Shown here: piece after piece, positions 18,126-30,363 of the stretch
Numbering within the stretch: position 1 is the stretch's first letter
How the letters are laid out: each line of letters starts with the position of its first letter
Notes under the pieces: generated by a model
The model's input: the letters and a program-made list of their open reading frames with translations, nothing else
The model's database searches: none
Told to the model about the DNA's origin: nothing
Assembly: GCF_030247195.1 (NCBI RefSeq)
Contig: NC_080672.1
Span: forward strand, 9,796,001-9,860,000
Source of the DNA: Topomyia yanbarensis
Lineage: Eukaryota; Arthropoda; Insecta; Diptera; Culicidae
Direction of reading: 5' to 3'
DNA length: 64,000 nucleotides
Translations under genes and position numbers: made by a program

Positions 18126-19758
18126 ATAGGCAAAAATTAAAGTATTACCTAAACACTTTGAATGAGTTGTTGTACGTTTTCTTGACAGCTTCGAGCCCGA
18201 TTGATTATATTGTTCTCGCGCAGATATTCCAAGAAAAACCAAAGCCTTTCGACCAGAATATTTAACCATACTCTTAATTTTGACTTTCAATCTACTGATT
18301 TTTTTTCGGAATCTAGTTTTGATTCCATTTGAGACATCGAGAACCAGTTTCCAAGTGTATAAATGACACGCATTTAATCGTGATCATACTAATACATAAC
18401 CATGCACTACTAGGCCCCATACAAAACTGACTCAGACATCACTTCGTTAAACGTTTAACCTTCTGTTAACAAAGCCGGATTGACCTGCAGGTAGAAAATT
18501 AAATTATCTTTCTTATTTTCACTTACAGTGATAATACGATGCATGCAGTGCCACCTTGCGGCGAAAATGCGAACTTCTGGGTTTTCTCCATGCAAATTGT
18601 CGAAAAATCTCATACGAACTTTGGACACGTTGGTCCGGTAGTTAGACTTGTCCGATTTGCTTCAACATTTGGGCCTCAATATCCTCATTCTCCCACGACA
18701 ATCTTTACGTTTTGCTTCGGGAGGGATTGTGCTCTTGCCCTTTCTAATTAGCTGTTTCTATAGCTGATATTTCTTGCTCACTGTCCAACCTTCGCGCTAT
18801 AACTGACCTGCTCAGGACTGCTGCAATTATCGGTACCTGTCGAGACATCAACTGCTCCGAATGTGACGACCACCTTGACTCTCATACCTTCACAGTTTAC
18901 CCTCTTCGACTTTAAGGTGTTGCTAGCCCGTTGTTCTATCTTCACTGTGTTACTAATATCCTTCAGGTCTCCGCGTCGGATAGACCCCGGCATCGAATAT
19001 ATCTTACGCGCACGGAGAGATTCCTATCGGCAGGTTTCCTCCAGAACCCAATATCTCATTTTTCTATTATTCATTTAGTTCCATACACTAGTGTTGTCTA
19101 TTGTCAGTTTCATGAGAGTGAAACAGTACTAGGATTCCACCGAAGCTATCACATTCGTATTACGAATACCACTATTGATAGAACCTGATGAAAGATTTCA
19201 TTTACTTCTTGTAAGCCACTACGATACACTTTATTTATTGCACCTTATAATTCCCATTTTCCCAGCATGAATTTGGAGGATAATTTGCGGTGGGGAATCG
19301 ACTTACCTTCGATTTCTCCGGAGGAGAAATTTTTCTCGAAACCATTAAGAGTTTTCGTGAGCCGTTCAGCTTTCAGCATGGTCGCGATCTACTCGGTTAG
19401 TCTCCAGTAACGAATCTACTACGACGGAGAGGTTATGGATTTTATCCAGATATCTATATTCCATTTTTCTCCTACATTATGTTACTTGTTCATCTATGTA
19501 TTCTCCCGATTAACTCACACATTATCAGCGCCAACACGGTATAATTCGTCCATATTTTCCTGTTAGTTGGTGATACTATCTCGCTGTTCGTCTCGCCACT
19601 TTCGCTAGGGTTTCGACAGTATTAGTATCGCCATTCTGCTAACTACATTCCATGACAGCTTTGACTGCCTTCTACTTTGCATATCAGCTCTGGGAATAAC
19701 TGCAGCAATAGCTTCATTGCACGCGCTCTTGACTATCGTTATCACGCCGCCTTTTCCA
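18126..19758. other. Intergenic stretch without recognisable features
   Basis: All six frames are broken into short ORFs of no recognisable family. A slightly lower AT content around 18560-19100 is the only change in texture. I see no promoter, splice or repeat structure I could defend. Confidence 0.4.
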
Positions 19759-19908
19759 TTTTTTTATTTCGATGATAGGCATTTTAACCTTAGGGCCATT
19801 CGCATATATTTTCGGGTTAGACATTTTTCTAACCTTATGCGCGAGGTTGGGAAACGAACCTAGGTAAGCTGCGTACAAGGCAATCGATTTACCAACTACG
19901 CTATGCCC
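19759..19908 (-). mobile_element. tRNA-derived SINE (Feilai-like)
   Basis: On the minus strand the sequence starts GGGCATAGCGTAGTTGG (A-box-like) and continues through a tRNA-like body to AGGTTCGTTTCCC (B-box-like). It ends ATCGAAATAAAAAAA. The copy at 60207-60369 matches over most of its length, including GTAAATCGATTGCCTTGTAC. RNA polymerase III would transcribe it from the internal boxes, and a LINE would supply reverse transcription. I recall Feilai of Aedes aegypti as a SINE of this kind, but the name is from memory. Confidence 0.7.
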
Positions 19909-20696
19909 ATTCGATTGTTGTCCTCCAATATAGATTTCTTTTTCGGGAATCCGAGGAAGGATTCTCATGAGACTTACCTGGTTTTGGCTGCAACATGAGC
20001 TTCTGTAGTATTTATCTGTAACTGAAGTGATCCCCATATAGAAATTTCTGGAGCAGATTACATCCTTTCGCCACTACTATTAATTCGTCGTTGGAGAGTT
20101 GTATCAGTTCAATGATATTTCACTCTACGTCGACGTACGGTATAATTGCCCATATCGTTGGATCATGCTTCCAGGGCCGGCTTACACTTTTAGTCCGAGT
20201 GGGTAGTAAGCATAGGGTGAGGGGTTCACTACTAGAGATTTGTCCCATTTTCGCAAAACACACGATTGAATTACATTCACATTAAATCACTTGCGGTGCA
20301 TTTGTGCAAATGGTATTGTGGTACATCGATATTTTCAAATGTGTGCAATTTTTGCCTGAGATACATGTGTGGCAGATTTAAAATTTTTGAATTGGTCCGA
20401 AATTTTAAACGGCTGTATATAAACTGACCTTATTACAAAAAAATAAGCATCGCGCAATCTTTCGCTATTCGATAGCAGACCTTTTTACCTTTAATTTAAG
20501 ACTTGTTTGAAAATAATCCACCGAGGGTCGACGAACATTTTTATTTTTTCAGTTCAATGGGGGCGGCTAACTATCACCAAAATAAGAAGGGGCCAAAATA
20601 ATCAATCATGCCATATGTATTCGATAACATATAAAATGGTTTCAATTTGCGTACATGTTCCTTGCTTTGACGTGAGTTTTTTTCCTTTTTTAAGGG
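19909..20696. other. Intergenic stretch; one repeat-end motif
   Basis: No gene is visible. Around 20172-20210 a CCAGGGCCGGC motif close to GAGTGGGTAGTA resembles motifs near 24810-24850 and 52850-52916, so a fragment of a further dispersed element is likely. Confidence 0.4.
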
Positions 20697-21031
20697 TTTT
20701 AGGAACGTGTCTACTGGAACACAGAAAGAGAAAGAATGACCGGAACGGTGAGAATGAAGAAACGGGAAAAATCACTTTTTTATTGGAAGCACTGGGAAAA
20801 GATATGTCTTCAAGCAGGAATCGAACCAGCGATCTCCCAGTCTCTAGTTGGGTGCGTTAACAATTCCGCCATCGAGGAACTGTGATGATGCCATCACATA
20901 TTCCCGACGGTATCGTGATCACTGCCACAGCCTCCAATACCTACTAATTGACCTATCGACCCCCGTTTCTTCATTCTCACCGTTCCGGTCATTCTTTCTC
21001 TGTCTGTTTTCCAGTGGACACGTTCCTAAAA
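20697..21031. mobile_element. 335-bp palindromic element with 70-bp terminal inverted repeats enclosing a tRNA-like gene
   Basis: The left arm 20697-20766 and right arm 20962-21031 are reverse complements over 70 bp with three mismatches (for example GACCGGAACGGTGAGAATGA against its complement). The middle 195 bp holds a minus-strand tRNA-like sequence. No transposase is present. A target site duplication was not obvious. It could be a MITE that captured a tRNA, or a tRNA locus flanked by an inverted duplication. Confidence 0.8.
20797..20878 (-). tRNA. tRNA-like gene, AGA anticodon position, probably pseudo or element-borne
   Basis: Minus strand, 73 nt from 20878 to 20806. The acceptor arms TCCTCGA and TTGAAGA pair in six of seven positions. 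The D stem is GCG/CGC. The anticodon stem CCCAA/CTGGG pairs in four of five, with loop CTAGAGA, which puts AGA in the anticodon position after a conserved T33. The T arm is GCTGG-TTCGATT-CCTGC, four of five paired. The A box TGGCGGAATTG (20861-20871) and B box GGTTCGATTCC (20817-20827) both fit the consensus. A T4 run at 20797-20800 just downstream would serve as polymerase III terminator. AGA would read serine codons, but serine tRNAs have a long variable arm and this one has 5 nt. I therefore expect a tRNA-derived sequence rather than a working tRNA-Ser. Confidence 0.5.
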
Positions 21032-21707
21032 TTATATTTGAGTGTTTTATTACAAGACTTATCATACATTTATATTTTTTCCACATATGGAAAAATGTTG
21101 TAAGATAGAGACAAATCCTTTTTATTTGACACCCAAAATGCCTACACTGGTCAAGTTAAGGTTGAGATATTGAAGAATTAAAAAATGTGCCAAAGTTTCA
21201 TGGTTTGAAAGCATTTACTAAAAATGCTATATCTCAGCCTCCCGACCGAATTTTCACAATATTTATTCACGAAAACTTTTGTAACGAATAGTACTTTCCA
21301 ATACATGCCTTTGGCTTAATAAAAAAATTATTTGTGTGGATTTTCTTCAGAATTGACTAAATATATTGTTTTCGCTTTGTTTAATCATCGATCATTTGTT
21401 CTATCATTGATATAAGCACTTTTTGTGGAAAACTTTTAAATGGAATTTATTCTCCAAGGTCCACAAAAAAATAAAAAAATGTTTAAAAAATAATCGGATT
21501 TCGAAAAAATTACGAAAACCGCTTATATACGACAATTTTACTCAAAAATGGCCATTTTTCATAAATCGTGGAACCTTTAGATGATTTTTTTAGAAACTTG
21601 ATTTGTTCTACAAAAGTGCTCAAAATATGCTTATCTTTCATTATAGGGTTGAGCACCATGACTTTCCGTACATCGACTTTTTTTTGGACAGCCTCATGGT
21701 GTATTTG
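21032..21707. other. AT-rich intergenic stretch
   Basis: Nothing recognisable. The sequence has long A and T runs and only short ORFs. Confidence 0.4.
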
Positions 21708-21945
21708 GTAGAACAATTTTATTCGAAAAAATCGGCATCGCTAAAACTTCAGCATGTGATAGAATGAGCTTTTCCCTTTCCTTTGAAAGTGAAATTAAAA
21801 TATTCTGTCGGGGGCTCCAGAACAACTTTTTTTTGTTTGAAAACATTATTGCCCCTAGGTAGAACTTTAGACATTCAAATATTACCAAAAGTGAGAATCT
21901 GATGGACAATTTCATTGTGTACAACTTTGTTGAAAACTACACCGC
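21708..21945 (+). repeat. Dispersed repeat, copy 1 of an inverted pair
   Basis: This stretch shares ordered blocks, in opposite orientation, with 24332-24608. They include a GCCGAT/ATCGGC block near a poly(T/A), a CCTTTGAAAGTGAAATTAAA block, a CTGTCGGGGG block next to AGAACAACTTTTT, and a GTGAGAATCTGATG block. It is an old repeat of unknown type with no coding potential. Confidence 0.55.
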
Positions 21946-23208
21946 AATCTAAAATCGCCAGAGAAAGCTATTAAATTTTTATCAAGGTTTCTAGATTCGC
22001 ACGGGGCCTATTGGTTAAGAAGCTTTATTCCAAAAACATTTTATTTGTAAAAAATAGATTGCCTTGTTTTAACAGTGTGCTCAAAAGAACCTGAATGCTA
22101 GCAAAGTGCCACCTTTAAGCGTAAAAAACAATTCCAGATTCCACCGTTTTATGCGCATCAATGATATTTTAGGAGCATGGAGATATAGAGCAGAGTAGAT
22201 AATATTTAAACGAAATTTAGACTCTTTTGAAAGATGCTGGGTAATGCAGTAAAATGAAATAGCTTTTTTTCTGTCACAGATATATTTGTTCCTTCTTTTT
22301 TTTCTTCACTCATTCTGGAGTATGCTTGATGTAATCTTGAATAAACCTTTTTGCTCGTTAGCATCTTGTGGGATATATTTGGCCTAAATTTTAACTTTAT
22401 ATTTGATCAAACTCGATAAGATATTCAGTCATTTGATTTGATTTGAATTGAGAATCCTGATTGACAGTTTTATGAAGGGTAGAAAAATAATTCGATGAGA
22501 TTTATGTTCAAGTTTGTTAACTTTTGGGAATCGCTGTACATTGAAGAGAAATTGCAATAGTAAATGAGAAATAAAGGTTTTGTCTATTGTACGAAGATAT
22601 ACGAAGATGTACGATCTCAATATAAAAGAAGATTTTTTACCCAAAAGACGTGTTGCTGTTAATGTCTTCAGATTCTGAACTGAACTGGCAACTCTTTCTT
22701 CTTGATATGTTGTCTTTGCTCTTATCCTATATTATGAGGGAAATCTTTAATAAACAGACTTGTATTACTTGAATGTATGGTCCAGCCTGATATTTTCTTG
22801 TTCGTTTTCTGTTGTGATCCGTGTACAACGAGTAACGACTCCGGAATTTCTTCTTAAAGGAAATTATGAAACATTTTGCTCTTTTTTCTAAGATTATGTG
22901 AAGTGTGCTCGAGTTGGAATTCTGTTGAATTCTGATGAAATGAATCTACCCCAAAAGATAACAAACATGGATCCAAAACTCGAAGAGCTTTTTATCTTTT
23001 TCAATCATCTTTCTTTTAATGTTGATAAAGACAAACAGGATTCTCAACCCAAAATTGCAATAAAATCCGTCGTTTATTTCAATGACTCGAACTGTCTACT
23101 TTAGTTCATTCAAATATATAGCTTTGAATTTAAACCAATTGTATTTTATAAGGCAGGATAGGATCAGAAAGAAGGGTCATTCTAGTTTACATTAGCTATC
23201 CCCCAGAG
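21946..23208. other. Intergenic stretch without recognisable features
   Basis: AT-rich. Reading frames are short and of unknown family. I see nothing else I can support. Confidence 0.4.
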
Positions 23209-23391
23209 CAGCGGTTTTCAACCTTTTTCGTACCACGGACCCCTTAGAAATCACCCTGGGTTGCTGCGGATAAACTTCGATTTTGTATGCTATTTCAATC
23301 TGCACTCGGAAAATATATATTTCTTCGCGGACCCCCAGCGACGACTTCACGGTCCCCTAGGGGTCCGCGGACCCCAGGTGGAGAATCACTG
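23209..23391. mobile_element. hAT-type MITE
   Basis: The ends are CAGCGGTTTTCAACC on the left and GGTGGAGAATCACTG on the right, an imperfect inverted repeat of the CAGNGGTTCTCAACC type typical of non-autonomous hAT elements. CGGACCCC and its complement are repeated inside. The flanking 8 bp, CCCCAGAG (23201-23208) and CCCTAGAT (23392-23399), match at six of eight positions, consistent with an old 8-bp hAT target duplication. Non-coding, 183 bp. Confidence 0.75.
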
Positions 23392-23399
23392 CCCTAGAT

Positions 23400-24331
23400 C
23401 GAGAAAAGAAATTTGTTCAGGAGTAGAACCACCCACCTTCCACTACAGCCCTGGAATAATACACCAACCCATACAGTCCATTTCGCTATCAACCATCATC
23501 ATCAGCGGGATCGTCATCGTGTCGTCAGGGTAGTACTATCAGCAGTGTCAGCCGTTATCGTGGTAGAGCGGGAGATCGTCAAAACGAGAGATCGCCCGGA
23601 TCCAGAAAACATCGCAGGCTATACGGCATAGCTTCGGACTGACCTACGTGTGAAGGTGCAGTCCAGTGTCTTTCTAATCACCGATGAAAACGGTCCACTG
23701 GACCCCATTAGAATTTTGCATGTGATAGTTAAGCGTAATAAATTTGCATGTTAGATTAAGCTGAATAAATTGTTTTATGTGGAGTGTAACTGTCCTAACC
23801 GCGTGTACTCTTTATTGGTTGTATGATGGCCTACGAGCCTAGGAGGATTGAAATAAATTAGGCAGTTATTCCGATCGCCACTCGTCACTACAGTTTCGCT
23901 TCAAACCGTTACACATCCCGGTGGCTACTATCTACCTGCACGAGATTCAAAGGTGGGTTTCCATCGCTTTTCGGTGTTGGCCAGGACCAAGGAGCCAACA
24001 AAATGAAAAAGGCATGATAAAATCCGTTACTACATTAATCAACATCTTGAAAAGGTATATGATTATCGAATAAATTTGGTCAAAACCTTTCCACATCTCC
24101 ATGTTCATAAAGTGTCATTTTCGCCCAAGACCAAGAGAAATCTGAAAATATATTTTTTCTGCTGAGAATGGAACTTTGTATACATTGAAATTTATTTGAA
24201 TTTACTGTTCATTTAAACCAAACATTTTTTTTGTAAGTCCTTGTTAATCGACTTCTTAATCCATGGACCCCGCGCACACCTAAAAACTGATGAAATTTTA
24301 ATAACTTTCTCAGCTGATTTTATATTGATTT
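23400..24331. other. Unassigned stretch
   Basis: No gene recognised. Between about 23640 and 23915 the texture (TGTGAAGGTGCAGTCC..., two TAAA-rich blocks, a GTTACA end) is a little like an LTR. I found no second copy, primer site or target duplication, so I do not call one. Confidence 0.3.
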
Positions 24332-24608
24332 ATAGCATTCTACGAAGTTGTAGACAATGAGATTTTTCATCAGATTCTCACTTTTAGTATTTTTTGAATG
24401 TCTATAATACCAATTAGTAGCAAAAATGCGAATGAATTTCATTAAAAAACTTATGTTTTCAATCAAAAAACTTTAAAATAAAAAGTTGTTCTAGACCCCC
24501 CGACAGAATATTTTAATTTTACTTTCAAATGAAAGGGAAAAATACATTCTTTCATATCCCTAAGTTTGACAGATGCCGATTTTTTTTTGAATAAAGTTGT
24601 TCTACAAA
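24332..24608 (-). repeat. Dispersed repeat, copy 2 of an inverted pair
   Basis: Opposite-orientation relative of 21708-21945, with the blocks described there in reverse order and about 2.4 kb between the copies. Confidence 0.55.
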
Positions 24609-25538
24609 GACACAGTGGCCTAATACAGTATGTTTCATAAATCATGATATTTAGATTTGAACTGGAAGAAAAATTGTTCTGGATCCCTCGGTGGATTATT
24701 TCCGAATTAGTTTTAAATTAAAGGTAAAAGTTTCTTTCATCCAATCATGAACAATTCAGCGATGCTTATTTTTTGTCATAATATTGTGTGTGTGTGTATA
24801 ATAACCGTGGGTAGTCCCACCCATACTACCCACGCAATCTGCCAGCCCTGCATGCTTCGGGTAATGCCTTTCTACACAATCCCAAGTAATAAATTTAGTT
24901 TTATGGTACACTTGAAGATAACTTCAAGATTAGTTTCATAAAACCGAATATAAAACCAGTAACTCTACAACATTGCCGCAAGACAACCATAAACCCCTCT
25001 TAAGACAAAAAGGCCCATACTTAAAAAGGTTCTCAAGAGTATTTTCCAATTTTTTCTTAAAACTTTTAAGTATTATCAATACATTACTGATATAAAACTA
25101 CCATAAGTTTTGATAGTTTTATGATTTTCTCCTTCAAGAACACTTCTAGTGCACTATGAAACTTCTTTGTTAGACAGAGGGCTTGGTGTATAGTCGAAAA
25201 GAATCTGCTTGGGAAAAAATCTATCCATCCATATGATATTCCTTTACCAAAACGGAATAGGAGTTTTTCCAGATCATAATAAATTCATTTTTATTTATGA
25301 TACACTTCAAGAAGAGCTGTTAGACTTGAATAAAACCAATTGAAATTTTTCGAGACAGAAAGGTTTGATGGAAGATCGCCATAAATCCAGTCTATTTAAC
25401 ATTGAAAATGTTAATGTTGAAATGAAAATGCTTATGATTAATTATTATGGTAATAACAATTCCATCTAAAAGTTGATGATTTATTTCAACAACGCATGTT
25501 AAATAGAGCTTTACGAACAACTAACGACATTTCGCTAT
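24609..25538. other. AT-rich intergenic stretch
   Basis: Contains a (GT)n run near 24787 and an imperfect palindrome built on GTGGGTAGT and ACTACCCAC (24807-24834). No gene is visible. Confidence 0.4.
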
Positions 25539-25546
25539 ATGTACAG

Positions 25547-26425
25547 TAGGGTGGGACAAAAATTAGATTCCTGCTCCGAGCAACTTTTTAGGTTCCATTT
25601 AGGTCCTAGAACAACTGTGTAAATTCTTAGCTCGATCAGTGAAACTATATTTTTGCGCCCACCGTTCAAAGTTTACATGGGATTTTATATGGAAAAATTA
25701 ACTTTCACAAAATTATTCCTCCAGGAGTCTCCCATTGCTTCCTAAAAATAAATCGTTATGTGCCTTTTATGGGAAATTTAACAGAGAAACAAAGTCTCGA
25801 AGACCACAAAACGATCTGACGCTTGAGAAAAAAGTTATTAAGTAGAAACTGATTGATGTTCTGACGATTGATAAAATATTCATTTTTTCTAGCACCACTG
25901 CTATTGGTTGCAATTTCGTTTTGATCTTCTCTTAATGTGTCTAAATTAATTATCTGTACTGTTTGGCCACGTCACAAGATTTTTAAATGATAAATTGAAG
26001 CTTCTTTTCACATAAAGAAAAAGTTAAAAAAAAATTGTATATAATTTGACCGCCACCAGCAGTGATGCTATGAAAAGTGAAATTTTCATCAATCTTCAGG
26101 GCATCAATCGGTTTTTGCTTAATAACTTTTTCCACGAGCATCAGATCGTTTCGCAGTCTTCTAGACTTTGTTACCTTGATAAATTTTCTATAAAAATCAG
26201 GCATCTGTATATTTTTAGGAGGTGACGGGCGACTCTTGGAAGAATTATTTTGCAAAAGATGATTTCCCCATACGAAATTCCATGTAAACTTTAAACAGCG
26301 GGCGCAAAAATATAGTTTCACCGATCGAGCTTAAAATTTGCAGAGTTCCTCTGGGAGCCAAATGCGACACAAAAAGTTACTCGGAGCAAAATTTTATTTT
26401 TTTCATATAACCGTGTCCCACTCTA
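25547..26425. mobile_element. 879-bp foldback element with hAT-type ends
   Basis: Ends TAGGGTGGGACA and TGTCCCACTCTA are inverted repeats with one mismatch. The 8-bp direct repeat ATGTACAG flanks them (25539-25546 and 26426-26433), which is the hAT pattern. Almost the whole element is one long imperfect palindrome: blocks of the first roughly 390 bp (CTCGATCAGTGAAACTATAT, AAAAAGTTATTAAG, CAAAGTCT) reappear as their complements in the second half, around a short spacer. No transposase is present. Confidence 0.85.
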
Positions 26426-26435
26426 ATGTACAGTA

Positions 26436-28540
26436 CCTACAGATTTTCAGTTAAATGATTTACTTATAATCGTCGAGTTTGCTATTTATACATGATTGAG
26501 CTCCATTTCACGTCTTCTCCGTCGGGACACGTAACATATCCTGTCAGTCGTAACAGTTCGTTTGTTTATTATAGCACGCTCTTATACCAGAGTGTTATCA
26601 GTTCGTCAATGATTTACGAAGGTTCTATGGTAGCATTCTTAAGATACATTTAGCTTCAACAAGAATGTCATAAAACTATCTTTTGGTTTTAAGGAAATTT
26701 GAAAACAATGTTTGAGGGGGCTCAATAGTCTTTTAAAACTGCTCATAAGATTAATTACTCTGAAAAATGTAGTTTTATAGATATTTCTTTGCCCTTTTCA
26801 AAAGCAATAGTAAAACCAGATTCACTCAGCAATGCCTTGATAAAACTACCATAAAACTAAAATAAAACAAATTAGTATTTAGATTGTTACTTGGGTATAA
26901 TCTTTAGTTTGTCGGGACCTCTGTCCTTGAACCTCATGGGGATGTCACACGACCAGAGGTTGGAGTCAGTTGCTCGGCATGGATCCTTAAAGCTCCGGTT
27001 TATGTCATGTTACAAAACGGATGGTTACTGGGCATAGTTTCAAGTTCCAGTCATCTTGGCATGGGTGTCCTTGCAGGTTCTTGCTAACTTTTCCATCAAC
27101 TCTACCGCATTGAAACGAGCAGTACTTACACAAAAGAATCTTTATCAAATAGCTCAACCTATCACTTCCGTGCGTAGGTTCTCACCCTCGGTATTGCCGA
27201 ATGATTTCGTTGACCAATTTCGTACCGGATGGCCAGGTGGTCAACATGCGTGTTATCTTCGCCAGCTCTTCAACTCATGTTTATTATCAGTACCGGACTA
27301 CAAAAGGTTGCGCCAATTATTGATACCCGGCCATCTCTGCGGAAAGTACTTCCATTGATTCCATTGCATAACTTATCAACTTATCATCCATTACTTTACA
27401 AGTATCTGCTAGTTCTGCAACGCATATTGAATAACTTTTGATACATGGACTGTCAATTGAAAGAGTTCGGTCACTCTAAAATCCATTTCTGGTTTTCTCT
27501 GTTGGAATATCCCCAAGGATACGGCTGTTCGGCCATCTATAGAAACTGTCCTTCAATGTCAGCTTCCTTATTCGAACAGCCTAGATAAGCCATGTAGTGT
27601 CGGTAGTGGTAAAACCCCCAAACAGGGAACCTCAATTCCATAGTGTCATGCGAACTGTGCTATGGTTAAAATTAAAATATTCCCAAAGGCGAACGGAGCC
27701 TGGAAAGTATTGGGGCGAACTCCCCAGTATGAAGCCCTTTCTGTAATCCTATGTCAGTGATGCAGTGGACTGTTCAATCTACACAATGAACTTTATTCGC
27801 AGAGGTTTGGCATAATTTTGGTGGGTTGAGGGTTTGCTAAAGTTTTCAGCTGATGAAAGTTCGCTGAAGTTTGGCTGGGTTTCTATCTTCAAATTTCGGT
27901 GATTTTCATGTTAATCTGCTCCATCAGAATTTTGGGCAGGATTGCATTACAAAGTTGAAGGGACAATGTCTGCAAGATAACGTCGAAATACTGAGCTGGA
28001 TTCCACCAGAAATCAAAATCATGAGCATTATCATGCCAATACCCTGAACCGTGAATATAGTCAAAACATTTATTCCTGGGAATAAAGCTTGTAATAGTAA
28101 TAGTCAATTAATTTACTGTCGATTCATCTAAACACTGGTTTTCAAAAATAAATGGATTTTTAAAATATTCAATGTGTAATCATAACAACAAAATAAAATA
28201 ATTAGTAAATACTCTAACAAAGAAAAGCCACAAATATTGAATGAATAACAAATTCTTGGACATAACAACATTCCTAATAACATTCCAGATATAAATATTT
28301 TCTCACTTTCCAATACATCAACACTAATCACATTTGCACCGGAATAACTCGCTAACCTATTGGGAAACTCATCATCACCACCCACCGTTTAATGCGTTCA
28401 ACAGCAGCATAATGTAAAAATAGCACTCATCGCATGGTTTCAAAACGTAAACCAACAAACTTGTCCTACAAATCATCATAAAATATGCCCGGCTGCAATT
28501 GTCGTACGGCGAAACGACAACACGACAATGTCCAAATGAG
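26436..28540. other. Intergenic stretch without recognisable genes
   Basis: Two kilobases with only short ORFs of no known family. Base composition is more even at 26900-27900 than in the surroundings, which could be an old coding or repeat remnant, but I recognise nothing. Confidence 0.35.
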
Positions 28541-28979
28541 GCTACGAACATAGAACCAACCAGAGGAGGAGGGTTGAGGTTGAGAAGGTCACCGCCAGGA
28601 AGCGCGGGAGGTGCGAATCATTAACTGTATCATGCTTTTCCAATGCCGTTGTTGTCTCCGGCTTCTGAAGTGCACGCGGTGCCGCGAACGAGTGGCAAGG
28701 GGAAAGCTCATCATCGTGCCAAGTACGACTTGTCATTATACGACACCCATAGAGCCAAGAGCAAAGGCTTGGTCTGATAGTCCACCACCACCACCACCAC
28801 CAACACCAACTCCGCTACGGAACCCATCTCGCCGACCTCACCGACGCGTTGTATTAGTAATCAGGCAGAGGTATAATATAATTTAGTTGTTCGCGTACTG
28901 TACCCTCGCTATAATTCAATAATAATTATAATTTCTTCTTCCATTTCTCATTTCTCATTAATAATAATTCTCGCTTAAG

Positions 28980-29117
28980 CTCGTCTGCTCCTCAGCACCA
29001 TCGCGCCCTAGTCCAAAACCCTTGCATCGTTCTTTCGAGCTATCACCAGCCAAAGCCAACTACGACTACGACGCCACACCGACGATGATGACGACGGCGA
29101 TCATGACGTGCCCCAGA
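28980..29117 (+). other. Candidate 5' exon of a host transcript
   Basis: A GC-richer stretch ends in a good splice donor (CCCCAGA then GTAAGTA, GT at 29118). It contains a double ATG about 35 nt before the donor. If joined to the acceptor at 29782, the frame from this ATG closes after about 60 codons with a run of alanines, so the stretch may be untranslated. The start is a guess. A GCC/CCA-rich triplet run precedes it near 28783. Low confidence. Confidence 0.25.
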
Positions 29118-29782
29118 GTAAGTACCTACTCTTCTACTGCCACTCCGGGCGGGCTAGGTTGAATGTTGTATTTGTCGATGGCCGAGTGCTTAGAACCACA
29201 ACGACCAAATCAACCACTTCGGGAAATGGGGAACAAGCCTTGTCGCGATAGTCGACCGCCCCGTGCCAGTACCTAAAGTCGTCATCATCTTGCGGTGCGG
29301 TACACGCGTGGGAGGCAACCGCACTCGGACGACCTAACCTTCTTCCGGACCGGCACCGCTACGCTATTAACAAAGTAGGCGCATAAACTCCGGAGTGTAT
29401 AGGCCTACTAATAGGAGCTTGGTCTTAGCGAATAACAACAGGATATTAGCATGTGACAGCTCGAGACAGGGTTGAACTCGGAATGCAATGTGCGGTTTGT
29501 TCGCAGGCGGCCTACTGCCAGCAGCTACAACCTTTTCTGAAAGACGTCAGAGACAGAAGCAACAGAGATCTATCCAGCCATTAGCGAAAAGTCGGCGCCT
29601 ACTCTGTGGTAGGGGAAATGCTCCTATGACTACGTATAGGTGTTTAATTTATTTATTTCGATTTTCTTTCAAATGTTATAGTCACGTAATTAGGTGATTA
29701 AAACAGAAGGCAGAAACTCAATTAGCAATTAAACGTGGCATTTTTCTTAATTACACGATACTTTTTTCACTAATTAATACAG

Positions 29783-30034
29783 GCGAGGCAAGGGGTATTC
29801 CGCACCTTTTCTTTCTCTGCGTTCGGTGTTTGGCACTTTGGCCACTGTCGGAGGACGTTTTCCGTTGTGGGTTCCAGCAATGGGTTTCCGAGTCGTCGTT
29901 TCGCTAACGGTGCTGCTGCTGCTGCTGTTGCTGTATTATAATTTCGCTTCGTCTATGCTGAGCGGCTCCCATTCTACCAGCAGCAATGTAGAGCATTGGG
30001 TGCTATTTGAACCCTAACACGGGTGGGGGTTGAG
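29783..30034 (+). other. Candidate internal exon of a host transcript
   Basis: A 252-bp stretch lies between a plausible acceptor (TTTTTTCACTAATTAATACAG) and a strong donor (TTGAG then GTAAGT, GT at 30035). One frame is open from the acceptor to a TAA at 30018. It has an ATG at 29880 followed by a 45-residue peptide with a leucine-rich hydrophobic segment, like a signal anchor. The stop before the donor suggests an untranslated exon or a small upstream ORF. (CTG)n in the middle makes low-complexity leucine coding likely by chance. Confidence 0.3.
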
Positions 30035-30363
30035 GTAAGTGTACAGTGCGAATTGCTCAATACTCAATTGATATTGGTCCTTCGTTTATGATAATTTACG
30101 GAGGTTGAGGAATTTCGTATGGAGGTGTTTTACTTTTTCTCTTTGACAGGAAATGTTTTAAATACTTATATTTGCTCTATTTTTTCAGTTTTTATAGATT
30201 ATTTGTTTTTACCTCGGTGCTTCGAAACCATAGTTATTCGAGTTCTCGGTTGACTAGTAACTATTCAACTGCTTAACTATTTTATGTTTTTGTCAAGTTT
30301 GCTGTTCTATTTGTTTTATTTTTCTTCATGACACGTTTTCTTCTTTTTTCTATTCTTCTTTTT

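Noticed and set aside
23640..23915. Solo LTR
   Set aside because: The end motifs are only suggestive. There is no second copy, primer site or flanking duplication.
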